A stretch of DNA of 64,000 bases from Hypomesus transpacificus (taxonomy: Eukaryota; Chordata; Actinopteri; Osmeriformes; Osmeridae): positions 20,073,952 to 20,137,951 of the forward strand of contig NC_061082.1 in assembly GCF_021917145.1 (NCBI RefSeq), in the 5' to 3' direction. Positions 1 to 22,021 of the stretch are shown piece by piece (position 1 is the stretch's first letter; every line of letters starts with the position of its first letter). The notes under the pieces were generated by a model. It did not search any database. It saw only the letters and a list, made by a program, of their open reading frames with translations, and was not told where the DNA came from. A program made the translations under genes and the position numbers.

Positions 1-42
1 CTAGTGGCTCACAGCTCTGAGGAGGATGATGACAGCATGTAG
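1..42 (+). CDS. possible 3' terminal codons of an upstream gene (ifih1 by synteny)
   Basis: Frame 1 is open from the window edge to a TAG at 40-42 and reads LVAHSSEEDDDSM, a short acidic tail. In human 2q24 the gene next to FAP, in the same orientation, is IFIH1 (MDA5), which also ends in acidic residues, so an ifih1 3' end would fit this place and strand. Only 13 codons are visible and no domain can be recognised. The call rests on position and on the acidic tail, and chance is a real alternative. Confidence 0.3.
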   Translation, partial: LVAHSSEEDDDSM

Positions 43-1607
43 GGGCTGGGGCACAGGGATTGGAGGGACGTTGCCGTCATTGTGGTAGTTTTTGTATGTT
101 ACAGTATGTGTGTCTTTTTACATTTGCGGTCCAAATATGAGGATTTGATTGCTATCGTGTTATGACCGCAGTGAGCACTTTTGTCTTTCTCTCTTTAAAC
201 TTTTCATCAGTTTGAAAAACTGATTTTGTTTACACAGTGAAGAGAATGTATATGAGGTATAGGTCAGACATGACAAGTGATCATCAGCAAACGCGTGTTG
301 AATCAGTGTGAAAGCCAGGAGAAGCGTCCTTTCCCAACCCGTACGAACAACGTCAATCAGAAGCAGCAAAGTTTGCTACTTAACAACATGAATGAATCAC
401 AGGTTAGGTGACACTCTTCCTCTGGCAGTCCTCTGAGGGGGGGGCTCTGTCGTCGGCCCCCCGGCCCGCCTGCCCCCCCCCCCCCCCCCCAGCACACCTG
501 GCAGCCCACATGCTCGGGTGAGATCTGACAGACAGGTGGGGGGATGGTTTTACCATTATACACGGATGCTTAAGAACAGGCTCAGAGTGCTCCTGAGCTG
601 GGAGGGGGAAGTCACACACACACACTCACACACACACTCACACACACACTCACACACACACACTCACACACGCACACACACTCACACACACACACACACA
701 CAACTGTTAATCTAGACAAGATTGTTCAAGACATATAGGTTGAGGGAATGCCATCCATGGATAAATGCAGCCACATACATTGCATCTGCTGCCGATAAGA
801 TTTATTATTAAAATATCAAAATACTAAAAACTATTTCTGGGTTAAGACTTTCAGTGGGATTGTATATTGTGTGTTGTTTGTGTACTTCTGACACAAAATT
901 ACGGATGAGTACACTGCTTGTGTCTATCAGTTGTCGATAATTGGTGATAAACAATGAATTGTCAATGAAATACTAAGTCTTTCTATACTTAATATCATAC
1001 AGTGCATAATGTTCATCGTAACCATTGGTTATGGTCATTATGATTATCGTCCGCATTTAGGGTCACAATTTGAAATAAAGTAGCCTACCTCCAATACATA
1101 TTTAGAAGGAACAGTAGCCTACCTGAATGTTACACTATCAAAGAGACGGTGGAATTTGTGTACCTTAATTAAAACTTGCTCAGATATAAGCTACTGTACC
1201 GTGGTTTTCCTTTTTGCAAATATGGGTTAGTTATGATCTGTGGTCGAGAAGCCATTGTTCCAACAAGTTCAGCGCTGCAGGAAAGTTACGCTGACTTCGA
1301 GGAGGCATCGCTGTGACTAGTAACAATTTCCAACTCTCTTCGCGGATACATCACGGAGTTAAATGGTACACGAGGATCTAAGTAGAATTTTTTGTCCGAT
1401 GGGAAGGATTTAGGTTTTTCAGTTAATTAAGTTATGGTTTGATCAAAGCGCAGCTCTCTTGTTTAAGTTTTTTCCCATTTGTTAGCGATACAATTACTCG
1501 GCACTCGAAGTCGCCTGTGATCCACGTCCGCAAACCCTTAGGATTCCTCAGATTGAGAGCTGAATGTCCATTCGCCAGTGAATGTCGTTAACAGCAACGG
1601 TGCTACC
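43..1607. other. spacer and 5' region of the peptidase gene
   Basis: No coding exon is recognisable. The stretch holds a poly-C run near 474-490, a CA/CACT microsatellite at about 612-705, AT-rich sequence with an AATAAA near 1072 (a possible poly(A) signal for the upstream gene), and then about 350 bp of more mixed sequence before the peptidase ATG that probably contains its promoter and 5'UTR. No TATA box is convincing. Confidence 0.5.
612..705. repeat. CA/CT-type microsatellite
   Basis: CACACA runs interrupted by ACTCACAC units. Ordinary dinucleotide-type repeat in the intergenic spacer. Confidence 0.9.
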
Positions 1608-9732
<8,125 letters not shown>

Positions 9733-10110
9733 ACCGTACCTCCTGTTGTCACATTTAAAACTGTCTTTATAACATTGATGAATATATGTGACTGTGGCAG
9801 AACTGCTGCTTCTCATTTGTATAGTTTGTTAAGTTCAATCCAAACAAAGGATTCAATTTGGTCGTTTTTGTAGAGGTTTTAATGTACAATTAATATTGTA
9901 AGACTTGTATGACTGGATATTTGTTATAGATTAATCGTGTCTTAATCATAGAGAAAATTTGACTATTTACCATGATGTTCTTCAAGCCATTGCATGTTTA
10001 TATTCTGGTAAACTTTGCATCAGTGGACTTTGTGACATTACTTATAACACAAACATGTTGTTGCACTGACTCTTGTGGAACACTTTACATTGTAGTCAAC
10101 ACGTGATACA

Positions 10111-10215
10111 AATAAACTGTACATGAATATAGTATGAATATTGTAACCATTTTTAGATGGTTTAGAAAAAAATACTTGTATGTTTCAATTTATGTGGCCA
10201 GATAAAAAAAATAAA
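10111..10215 (+). terminator. candidate poly(A) signals of the peptidase gene
   Basis: AATAAA occurs at 10111-10116 and 10210-10215, about 380 and 480 bp after the TAA at 9730-9732. Either would give an ordinary 3'UTR. A further possible signal lies near 10587, so the real end is not decided. Confidence 0.5.
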
Positions 10216-11227
10216 CTTGAAATTGTTTAATGTTTATACATGTATTATCTCTTTACTGTTGCATTTATACGTACATGATTCATTTGGTGAGGCTATCAAT
10301 ACAAGCAGTGGCTCACATCTTATATTAAGGTTACATGAAGCACTGTGTAGCGACATGCTGTGGCAATACCTATGGTAAAAACAATGTAGGTACACATTGC
10401 TATTAAATTCAGTGGTACATTTAGCGGATTATTACACAAGTGCAAGAAGGCTCGGTATGGGGGAGGGGAAGGAGAGGATGTTGGAAAGGGGAAGTCCCAC
10501 GCAGTTATGTTCAGCTGTGTTCAACAAGATCCCTGTTAACATAAACTTACCCTAAAACAAGATAAATGTAAACATGTACTTAGTCAATAAAGTGCGACTA
10601 CATTGCAAGTCCTCTCATAGGACTGATAACTTTTCCTTTCAGGGGATTGATGTGTAGTTACATGTTAGTTAAAGTATCCTTAATTTAAAGTATTTATTCC
10701 CAAGTAGTTTATTTGTTACCTCGAGTTGTCTGCAGTACTATGAAAGCAAGAGCTGTGTTGTGTATTAGACACCTGTAAACATATTGAGTTTTACAGAGAC
10801 CACAGATGTTGTTTAAAATCTTAAATGTCACCTACACAATAAGCCTTATTGCTCCATATGTTCCAGTTATGAAGGAGGAAGATAAGCAACCAAAATCTAT
10901 TTAGATATTCTAAGAACGTTGAAATAAGAGATTTTAACATTCCACTGGGAATATATCCTCATGCAATGTTTCTACAGAGAGTTCTGTTTCCCACTCAATC
11001 CAACCTGAACACAGATGGTAGGAAGTTGGATAATTATTTGATTTAGCTTGACAGGATGGAATCGTGTTTGATTTTAACACCTTAAGTGACAGGTTTTTTT
11101 TTCTACCTCGGGAAGTGTCCACATATCCTTTTCAAACAAAGACAGTTTTCAAATGAACAGATATCAGTGCATTGAGACGATCCATGAGTAATGGGTCGAG
11201 AGTAATAGCGATCGTGCTGAGGAGGGC
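10216..11227. other. spacer between the peptidase gene and gcg
   Basis: AT-rich single-copy sequence with no recognisable exon, RNA gene or transposon. Distal gcg regulatory sequence may lie here, but none can be identified by eye. Confidence 0.5.
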
Positions 11228-11355
11228 TTGAGGAGTGTGTGTGGAGTGTGTCTGTGGAGTGTGTGTGCAGGGTGTGTGGCGTGTGTGTGGCGTGTGTGTG
11301 CAGGGTGTGTGGCGTGTGTGTGGCGTGTGTGTGGCGTGTGTGTGCAGGGTGTCAC
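11228..11355 (+). repeat. GT-rich minisatellite directly upstream of the gcg TATA box
   Basis: Tandem GTGTGTGTGGC / GTGCAGG-type modules form about 125 bp of nearly pure purine-T sequence, ending about 30 bp before the TATA box. Confidence 0.85.
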
Positions 11356-11381
11356 CTGGGTACACTGTCACCCAGCTCTGC

Positions 11382-11389
11382 TATATAAG
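11382..11389 (+). promoter_or_regulatory. gcg: TATA box of gcg
   Basis: TATATAAG lies about 30 bp before the expected start of the non-coding first exon, which ends at 11516 with a GTGAGT donor. Vertebrate proglucagon genes have TATA-type promoters, which agrees. Confidence 0.75.
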
Positions 11390-11714
11390 GCTACCAGACC
11401 AGGCAGGGAGCATTCTGAAGCTCCAGGGAGCCCGAGGGAAGACGACACCAGAGAAGATCCAAGCTTAAACGTCCACATCCAGCCTTCTCACAGAAGCTCT
11501 CCAGGAAGGAACACAGGTGAGTGCCTCCTCCTTTCTCATTTCCAACCCCTTAACGTCTCAAACCCCTATCATCCCACAGCGAGTGGCATTTTATTTCGAG
11601 AAGTTTCATTTGAACAGTCTGTAGTGTTCCACTTGAGTTGGGATTCAGTCCTCATGAAGTGTTAGGGGGAAGCTCACCGCTGTCTTCACGTTGTTCTCCA
11701 CAGGAGTTCAAAAG

Positions 11715-12581
<867 letters not shown>

Positions 12582-12724
12582 AACCTCTAGACGCTACCCC
12601 TCTGACCCCTGACCCCTGACCCCTGCAAGCAAGCAGACAGCTCGTCTGTTGCAGCTCATGCACCTCCACCCTCTCCACCCTCGGCCTGTTTTATAACCTG
12701 TCTCCTACTTTATCTGGTCATGCT

Positions 12725-12730
12725 AATAAA
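12725..12730 (+). terminator. gcgb: poly(A) signal of gcg
   Basis: AATAAA 144 bp after the stop codon, after a short 3'UTR containing a tandem TGACCCC stretch (12601-12626). Confidence 0.8.
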
Positions 12731-12739
12731 TTTCACTGG

Positions 12740-14520
12740 TAAATGCTGTTTTGGTCTTTAATGGGAAGAGTATGTTCAGTAAAAATCCTTTGTACTGGTA
12801 AATTGAACAGTACAATCTATGATTTCTGTAGATTGTTTAAGGAGAGTTGCATTTATAGATTGTCTATAGATGGGTTGTAACTCTCTCTTTCTGGAACTCC
12901 AGTTTGAATGTAATAAGACAGAGAATAATCATAGAATCAACAGAGTCATATCCTCAGGTATGTACTGGGTCTGAATTTGTTGGCACATTCAAAGAATGCA
13001 CTGGATTTCTTCACAAAACATAATTTTTTAAAGACTTGAGTTTGAACAAACTTTTGCCCCAGTTAAAGACAACATTTCAGAATCCGAATATTAAACATGG
13101 TATCCAATCGGACATTTTAAAAGTAAGCTGTGTCTTATTCACAGTCAACATGGACTGGACCAAACAGGGACTGACATACTTAAGTCAACTGTATCATAAA
13201 ACATCTGTGGTGCACTGTGTGTCTATAGTGTCTTTTTGTATTCATGTATTAATATGGTCCAATTACCAGTGTGACAATAAAACAGGTAGTAGTAAAGGCT
13301 ACTTTTTACTTCAGTATATGTCAGAGCCCATACTTCTTTACTTTAACTCGAGTGAAAAAGCACTTCAACCTTTACCAGTTTTTTTAAACATGAATATCTG
13401 TACTTTAACTTGGGTGAAGGATGCATGTACTTTTGCCATTTCTGCACTGTTGTCACACTGTTGTTACACTGCCATTACACTGTTATAACACTGTTATTTT
13501 GTGATTACACTGTGATTATACTGTGATTACAATGTTGGTACACTGTTATAACACTGTTATAATACAGTACACATTTCCTATAACACATTTCCTTAACTTG
13601 AGTGAAAAAGTATAGTCAGTACTTCAACTTTGAGTGTTTTTGAACGTGAGCATCTGTAATTTACATTTAGTCATTTAGCAGACGCTCTTATCCAGAGCGA
13701 CTACAGTAAGTACAGGGGCATTCCCCCTGAGGCAAGTAGGGTGAAGTGCCTTGCCCAAGGACACAACATCATTTGGCACGGCTGGGAATCGAACTGGCAA
13801 CCTTCAGATTACTAGCCCGACTTCCTCACCGCTCAGCCATCTGACTCCGTAATTGTACTTGAGTGAAGGATGTGTGTACTGCTGCCATCTCTGACGATTA
13901 GTAATATTAATGTGGAATTCCTTTTTCAGTCGTGTAAGGCCTGAATGTCTCATACAACAATAAGCATATTCTCCAGGGGTAACTCAGAGGAATCCAAACA
14001 ATTACCTGAAAGACCTGTCACAAACTGGTTATTCTCCATGATGAGATGTCCCAGTGTACAGTACTGCCACAGAAAGGATAGATGAGGGAACACGCGTCAA
14101 TCAAATTGCTCATGTAGGGATCACTGCTTGGGTCAACACTGCTCAGGTTTCAGTGGCATGGATGAAACTACACGAGTATTCACATGAGCCAACTCCATGA
14201 CACGCTTTGGGACACTGTCCATCTCCAAGCTGTCAGAACAAGCATCAAACCATCTGTTGAATTAAACCCTTCAGCCCACTCAAATCCTTTTATATCCCTC
14301 ATCTCAGACAGTCCTATGCTGGCCAGATATCCTGAGCAGAACTGGAGACTATTTGTCTGTCGTCTAAGTCCATGTCAATAATCTCAAATTCACTGTTTCT
14401 TTGTTCAAAGATGAACAAAATCCAGCAGTGAAACGTAACAGCAATGATAGTCAGGTGACGGATGAAAGCTCAGGACTCCTAACTACTGGACAAGTCAATC
14501 AAAACAAAGTGAATATGCAA
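12740..14520. other. intergenic, gcg to slc4a10; no dpp4 exons
   Basis: No peptidase exon or other coding exon is seen on either strand. About 13290-13620 contains a decayed copy of a common fish repeat rich in ACTTNAACTTGAGTGAAAAAG, related to 39640-39880, and a SINE follows. In human DPP4 lies in this interval. Confidence 0.6.
13661..13848 (-). mobile_element. tRNA-derived SINE, full copy
   Basis: Read on the minus strand the element opens with a tRNA-like head: A box TGGCTGAGCGGTGAGG and B box GGTTGCCAGTTCGATTCC. It has a central body and ends in the tail CTGCTAAATGACTAAATG-like sequence found in many fish SINEs and LINEs. A second copy in the opposite orientation lies at 29806-29954, sharing head, body and tail. 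Confidence 0.85.
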
Positions 14521-17256
14521 TCATATACATTTATTCAGTTTGACGTTTACAGTTTTCAGGTACAATACATAAATGAGATACGTTATAAGAATAATTCATG
14601 ACGTTTAATCAAGGGGGTAATTCAGTCAAACTTCAAATCCAAAGATCAAAAACAATACTTTTCCCCTGATCACATTACATTATTTTTGAAACATTAATTA
14701 AATTGGATACAAGACAAATCTGATAATAGGAGAATACTTTGCTAGTACAAGTACATTAACATGAAGCAATACATTTATTTGATAGCATAGCAAATTACAT
14801 GTGAAGAAAATCTTTGCGTCTATTATACAAAGAAAATATATATTTGAAATTATCTTTGATATAAATATACTATACATTTTGCCCTTCTAGAAAAAAAGTG
14901 CTTTTGCATTTGTTTCTGTCGCCATAAATCCTACCTTACTGCAGATACTTTCAAGTATTATTTTGTATTGAATTTCCGAAAACCACATTAATTTCTATGG
15001 ATGCAACTGCATCATAGCCCCGTCACCAAAACAATGACTTCTTAGTTTGAGAAACTGGAGTGTGAGTATTGAGTAGCACTGAAACACAGAGACAATGTCT
15101 GCGTCAATGTAGTATGTAGGAGGGGGCTGCCGTCAGATTGACCTGCTCCCTACGCTGTCCTCCGCCCATGTATCTATATATGTTCTCATGGGTATAGAGC
15201 TCATGCCTGGCATTACACACAGCACACTACACCACTGACCTACAACTACATTAAATAAGAACATATACTTTGGCATGATTTTCATGACAACAAATACTGT
15301 AGTGATGTAAACACAAAGCCAGGACTGTCATTTATTGCGCTTATTGTTTCAGAATCTCCCTTCAGTTGTAAAGCGTGAAGATGCTGTTCAAAATCAGAAT
15401 TTAAAGTTGAACATTGAACATATTATCTCCCAAGCAGAGTTCACATATCGCAAATGATTATTAATAACACTGAGTGCCTAATTCATATCAGTTTTTTACT
15501 CACATCTACAATGAAGCAACTAAGAATCAGGTTTAATGCTGCATGCATGAAATACATATCTCAATAAATATGTGTATTCGCTTTGTTGCTTTCATAATCT
15601 TGAACAGCAATATTGTACAAACCGTTTCAACTGTTAAAGGATACATTGAAGACTCCTATTATAATATTCCAAAATATAAAACATACAAAATACATACAGT
15701 TAAGTTAAAAACAAACACAACTTGAAAATAGAGTCTTGATGTGATTCTTGATGCAGAAAATCTTCAAAACACCAACATTCTGTTGATTCCACATCTATTA
15801 AAACAACATCATTCCTACATCTTGCTGGTATAACTTGACATTTAAAAACACACACCAAAAGTTTCTAATACGTATTTAGTCTGCCCCGGTGGAAGCTGAC
15901 AGCTGCAGGCATGACCAAGCACGGCTTTATACCGCTGGACACGCTTCCAAATACAAGACTAAACCCTGAAGGAATGGGAAAATGGCCGCACACAATATTG
16001 GTGGGTTTTAAACACAGTAAAGGTATTGTCAAAGTCTTCCTGTCCAAGCCCTTGTCTACCTCTCCACCTCCTCTCACCCTCTCATCCTCTCCTTCTCCCC
16101 AGGCTGTGGGCCAGACGGTGGGCGTGAGGTGTGACAGAAGTTAATATCATGTTGCAGGACACTTTGTACTGTAAAGCCCTCAGCTGTGTCACTTGGTGGG
16201 CTTTTCCATTGGCAGCACCTTCACGTTAATCAAATCCCTTAGACCCATGGGCATCAATCACACACATGTTCCAGACCGCTGACAGACAGAGGGTTATGGG
16301 AGACGGTTCAAATGAAAAGACGGTTGCTAACACATGATAGCATGTCCTTCCTGAGCAGATGTGTTATCAGGAATATTCAGTGTTGAAGGGGAACTGTCTT
16401 TTACTGACATTGCTACTGAAAGCCATACGACTCACTGCATGTGCTGCATACATGATAGCAGCTATTACATGCAGGGACGTTGTCTAATTCAGAGTTTTAG
16501 TCCATCCATTCTAATTCTTCACCACTGCATGTATTGCTTATAAATGTAACTACACTGAAAGTAAAATGCCTGTGTTTAGCAAATACAGACTTAGTAAATG
16601 CAGACCATGCTTTGACCACAGAAATACTGTGCAAAAACAATGCACTTCTGCTGCTTTCGACACACACTTTTTGTTTGTCACTTTGGATGCAAGCCGCTGC
16701 TAAATGAATAAAATGTAAATGTTTATATTGATCTAAAATCCTTGGCAGTCCTTAGACAGGACCGGAAAGCAGTGGTCTCTTTGTGATATAAACTATGTTT
16801 AGAGGAACATGATAACGTGTGAGACACATGAGTCGGCTGTTTGGAGGCAAAATAAAGCTGTGATGTTGAATTTAAATGTGCAAATCCAGTCTCAACCCAT
16901 TAGGAAACAGAAATTCAAAGCTTTTCAATCCTGCCAAATAGTATGCAAAAAGGAACACAAAAAATGTTCACCAACCAAAGGATGATCAAGAAAGGGCACA
17001 TAGATACACGTCTGACCTTGAAGGGATCAGCATTAGAGAGGTTAGGAAAGAAAGCTTATGACACATGGAACAGAGAAACACTGGTAAGATATGGGGCAAC
17101 ATTTTATCTCTCAAAAAAAGGCCCAAGGCTAAAAACGGAAAGTGTCCTGGACAGAAACCACTCTACCAAACAATGACAAACCTATATAATTAGGTAAAAA
17201 GAGACCTTCCTTTAAGTACATAAAAATTACAACATAATATTCAATAACATTTTTTT
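14521..17256 (-). other. slc4a10: probable slc4a10 3'UTR and downstream sequence
   Basis: AT-rich, with no coding exon. On the minus strand AATAAA motifs occur near 14530-14535 and 14770. Mammalian SLC4A10 mRNAs have a long 3'UTR, so a UTR of up to 2.7 kb is plausible; the end is not resolved. A fragment of the SINE-tail sequence (TTTGGATGCAAGC...GCTAAATGAATAAA) is visible near 16683-16712. Confidence 0.4.
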
Positions 17257-20115
17257 TCAGTCAGTTTTGGAGTTGGTAACATTCCAGGTGTTTCCAAAGG
17301 AAGCTTTTGACAGCTCATCTGTCAGGTTGATTTCAGACGACTCCCCCCTAAACACAGACACAGAAGTATGAGTACAGGCCTGGATCACTAGTCCATCACA
17401 GCCCAGTGCTGGGCGGTCAAATGCATGGTTACATGGAACTTATGTAAATACTTTAAATGACGTGTAGAAGATGACCTTGGCTTGGCGGGGGCCGAGCCAG
17501 ACAAACAACCACAACTCTACAGCCACAAGGGCCTTCCAACACATCTGTACACACAACACAGCAGACAGATGTGCAGACACAACACAGCAGACAGGTGTGT
17601 AGACACAATACAGCGGAGGGCGATGACTCACTTGCGAGGATAGCCTTCCAGTGGCACCTGCACAACTCCCTCATCCTCCCCCAGGATGCTTTGCTCCTCA
17701 TCCTAAAGAGCACAGTTGCATGACACTGAGTGTTGGGCAACTTCTCGTTGTCACATGAGACAGAGCTTACTGCTCAACCCTCTAACCCCCCCCCCACCAC
17801 CCCCTACACACACACACACACACACACACGCCCTCCCCACCCCCAGTGTTACCTCCTCTTCTGCATCCTCCAGTTTCTTCTTCCTGCTCTCAGGCATGAG
17901 GTCATCCAGCCAGCTCATCTCTCTCTTGGTGAAGAACAGGTCCATCAGCTTTCTGATGAACACCAGCGCCAGCACCTGCAGGGTCACGCATACACTTCTT
18001 ACTCATGGGGACGTGGAGGGGGGATGGAGGGGTGGTGGAGGGGTGGTGGAGGGGTCGTGGAGGGGTGTGGAGGGTTGGTGGAGGGGTCGTGGAGGGGTGG
18101 TGGAGGGGTGGTAGAGGGGTCGTGGAGGGGTGATGGAGGGGCGGTGGAGGGGTCGTGGAGGGGTGGTGGAGGGGTGGTTGAGGGGTTGGAGTCGCACCAT
18201 CATGGGGAAGACGATGGCAGCCTTGGAGGTCTTGATGATCCAGAGCAGAGCCAGACAGGTGAGCTGGATGATGGTGAACAGGTGCACCTTCCTCAGAGGA
18301 ACATGCCGCAGGTAGATGAAGTCCGGCTGGTGTTTGGCCGGCATGCCGAACAGCTTCAGACGGTCAAAGAACTGGACCAGGGTGCAATGGGGGTCACGTT
18401 GGTAGAAACATGGGAAATTGGATAAGGAAACAAGGAGTTAGGGTGTGCAGTACACCTTATTAGACCTCACTACTGGAACACTAGCATGTTGAAAGGTGTC
18501 ACTCAACACTACTGGAACACTAGCGTGTTGAAAGGTGTCAGTGTGTTGTCGTGGCTAGCTGATTATTGTATGGCAGAGCTGAATTAATGTATGGTAGGGT
18601 ATTAAGGATAGATGGAGTCACACTGAAGCCCATGATAGGAGAAGGCCTGTCTGAGCAGGATGGAATGTAATGGCAGACATTAGGTCTGCCACTGAAGACA
18701 GGAGGGGGCCATGGGTGCGTGGCTAGGCTGTCACAAACGGAAGGATCTCTTCAGTGAGCTTATCTTGTTATGGGAACACTCTGCTAAGGTTTGGACCAGG
18801 AAGAGTCAAGGGAGTAAGGGTTGGTATGGTTAGTGAGTGGTTCCAGCTGTGCTCGGTAGAAACTGAGGAGCTTCTAACTCCCAAGGGATACGAACATGTC
18901 AGAGCGACTTTGAGTAAGGGAGGGGGCTGAGCAAGGAAGGGAAGTGCAGAACAACATGGTTGAGGTCTGAGGAGAGTGGAGGTTTTGGGGACCATCCTAC
19001 TTCAGGACACTGTGTTAGAGGTGAAATCAGCCCCTAAGCCCAAGGTTGAGGATGCGCATGCAGGAAAGGGTTGGATGACTTATCTCTTGGGACAGGGGGT
19101 GTGCGCTAAATATTCTGCCTATATTACCAGATGTTGGGTGCTTTTTTGATCTGTTCCAGTGTGTGCTTGTATTCAACCAATCTGCCTGAACAAACACCAT
19201 CAAGCCGCCTCTTTGGACTTGAGAACTAAACTTTGAGACTTGACTATTTTTGATCCACTCCTATCTGAGGAACTTCTGAGATTTCCACATCAGTGTTTCA
19301 CCTGAATGCCTTTAAGCGACGACGCTCCCATGTAGAGGAAAACTCCGTACAGCACCGGCATGGGAATGAACTGAGGACACATCAGTGAAACACCAGTTAA
19401 CACACAGCACACACTCCACGTAATGAGATGTACACCCTTTGCTGTTCGACATCGGTTCACCACATACTGCTCTCCTGTCAGTATTCCCACTCTAATACCG
19501 GAGCTCAAACTGCCAAATGATTTAACAATGTTTTAGGTTAGTATAGGTCTATAAGGTTAGTATAGGTCATGTGTATTAGTGTATAATATGTATTTTTGTA
19601 TATTGCATACTTATTTTTGTATATTAGAATGTTTATTACTATTATTTTATTTTTAATCTATTTTATTTGATCTTATCATAGATGTAATCTATGTTCTTAG
19701 TACTTATATGTTATGTTATGCTAGGATGCTTTCGTTGTCTTGTCCCAAGAATGTCAGTACCCAGTCTGGGCGCCTTGTGTTGCTCTGTGCACCTGACAAT
19801 AAAACTGAAACTGATACTAACAATCTAGCTTGTGAAAGCCGTGAGAGGAGCCTGACCTTGAGCACGGAGGTCATGAACACGGAGCAGCCCATGAGCAGGA
19901 AGATCATGAGGCCGGTGAAGCGCTGCTCCAGGATCCCCAGGAAGCGGGGCTGCTCCCCGGGGGCGGAGCACTCGGACTCCAGCTTCAGGCTGTTGACGTG
20001 GGAGATGGAGAGGACGGTGGCCGCCACGAACCAGGGCAGGCCCATGAGGGAGCACACGCCCAGCATCACCCCCACCACAAACAGGTCCAGGTGGTACCCA
20101 CAGCCTTTCTGTAGG

Positions 20116-20148
<33 letters not shown>

Positions 20149-21985
20149 GGGGGGTAGTGTGTATGTGTGTGTGTGTGTGGGGGGGGGGGGGGGGTGGGGA
20201 GGTAGTGTGTGTGGGTGTAAAACATCACATTCTCAAGTTCTACAATCTGCAAAGAAGACATGTACACAGCCATAGAAGCCAACTGTAGGCACCCAATTCC
20301 AAAAACGACTAAACCAGGTTCATGAAACCCAAACAAGCAGACAGTCCGCCTGTACCTTGAGCTTGTGCTCCTTCCTGTTGATGATGACGGCCGTGATCTG
20401 CTGATCCATGAAGATGAGGATGGTGCAGAGCAGGGCGGGGATGACCGTCACGATGGCGGTCCACCAGGGGTTAGGGCCCAGCGGGCTGATGAACCAGCCC
20501 CGGTCGTCTCTGGTCGGCTACACGGGTGTGTTTGTTGGTCATTAGAATAACGCATTCAGTCTGTGCTTTTATCCCAAGTGAGGTACGAGGGCGATTTGAA
20601 CCACAGGTAAATGCTCTACCACTGAAAATAGTTGGTTACCTGGTAGTCAGTTAAGCTTCCCCACTCACCTTAAACACACTGGGGACCTGCAGTTTAGGAG
20701 AAGGTATCCCTAAGGCGTAGTCCCCCACAACCATGGTGAGGATGGTGATGAAGACAGCAAAGTCACTGATGATGGATCTCACCTAAGCAAGGGAAAGTAG
20801 TAATGTCATAAAAAGAAGATGCAAGGACATAATGTAGAGGCAAATAACACCCTCTGAAGACCATCTTTGTCCATTCATCGTTATTCCAGTCGTCAATTTT
20901 CATCTTCAGTCATTGTTACTCCTGTTCAGATCCAGTGCAGGAGAACCCTGCAGTAGCAACACATGCCCACTAGAGGCCCCCCCTGCACCACATTTAGACT
21001 GGTTTGCCAGACCGGTTCTGCAGCTCAAGCGGCTGAAACAATGGCAGGTCAGATGAGCGGTGCTCCTCACCTTTGTGGGGAAGTAGCGGCTGAACTTGAA
21101 GTCCTTGAGGAACGCCGACATGGCGACGGTGGAGAAGAAGAGGATGACAGACCAGAAGCAAACATCTGGGACGTACGGTCCATGAGGGCCACAGGCCTTG
21201 CCCACAAACTCCCCTTTATTCTTGATGCAGTCCTGGCGACACCAGACGGGCATAAACAGGTGGAGGACAACAATATTGGGACTATTTTAGGATGACAACA
21301 AGTGTCAACAGACTTTTGGTAAGCGGGTCGGAGGGGTCGTACACTAAAGGTTGAGCGAAAACCTAAAATGTGCTTTTACGATGATTTGGCATGGGTAATC
21401 CAGCATAATCCAGCCCACATATCCTTAATCCACTGCGCTTGTCGTTCTCCATCTGGGAGAGCATGCCACTTAATGGGCTCCATAACTAAACCTATCACTC
21501 CATTCACTCTGCACCACCATTCATCCAAATCAAAAGGCACTTCCTGTTGACTTCCTGTTTCCTCCTCCTCCTCCTCCAGTACCTTGACCTCCATGGCCTC
21601 CCAGTAGATCTCCGAGGCTGTGATGTTGTTGTCGTCCCAGTACCGCAGGGTGGCGTTGCTAGGATCAGGAGGCTCCACACAGGAACACCTGGAAGCACAG
21701 GACGAGCTGCCTCACACCGGGCACAACACACACATCCCAAACACCCCAAACCCTCTCTTATCTCCTACTGCCGACTTGCTACTCAATACCTCTCCTGTCG
21801 TGGACTATAGGGCGGTTAGCAGGTATACAGAAGCACTGGATTGAATCGATCTGACAGTGAGTGGAATACATTCAGTGACCTCAGGAAATGATCTCATCAC
21901 GTTGTGAGACAGCATGAAGCTACAGGACAGGGTGTGGGACTCCTGCTGGACGTACGAGTACTGGGTGAGCTTCTGCAGGTTAGGG

Positions 21986-22021
<36 letters not shown>

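Noticed and set aside
13036..13488. 150-codon plus-strand frame downstream of gcg
   Set aside because: It overlaps a common dispersed repeat, has no family similarity or splice structure, and continues into repetitive ACACTGTT sequence.
20755..20765. Apparent one-base frameshift in the slc4a10 exon 20669-20782
   Set aside because: It arose from my first miscopy of the A run. Re-reading gives three T on the minus strand, the exon is 114 nt and the frame is intact.
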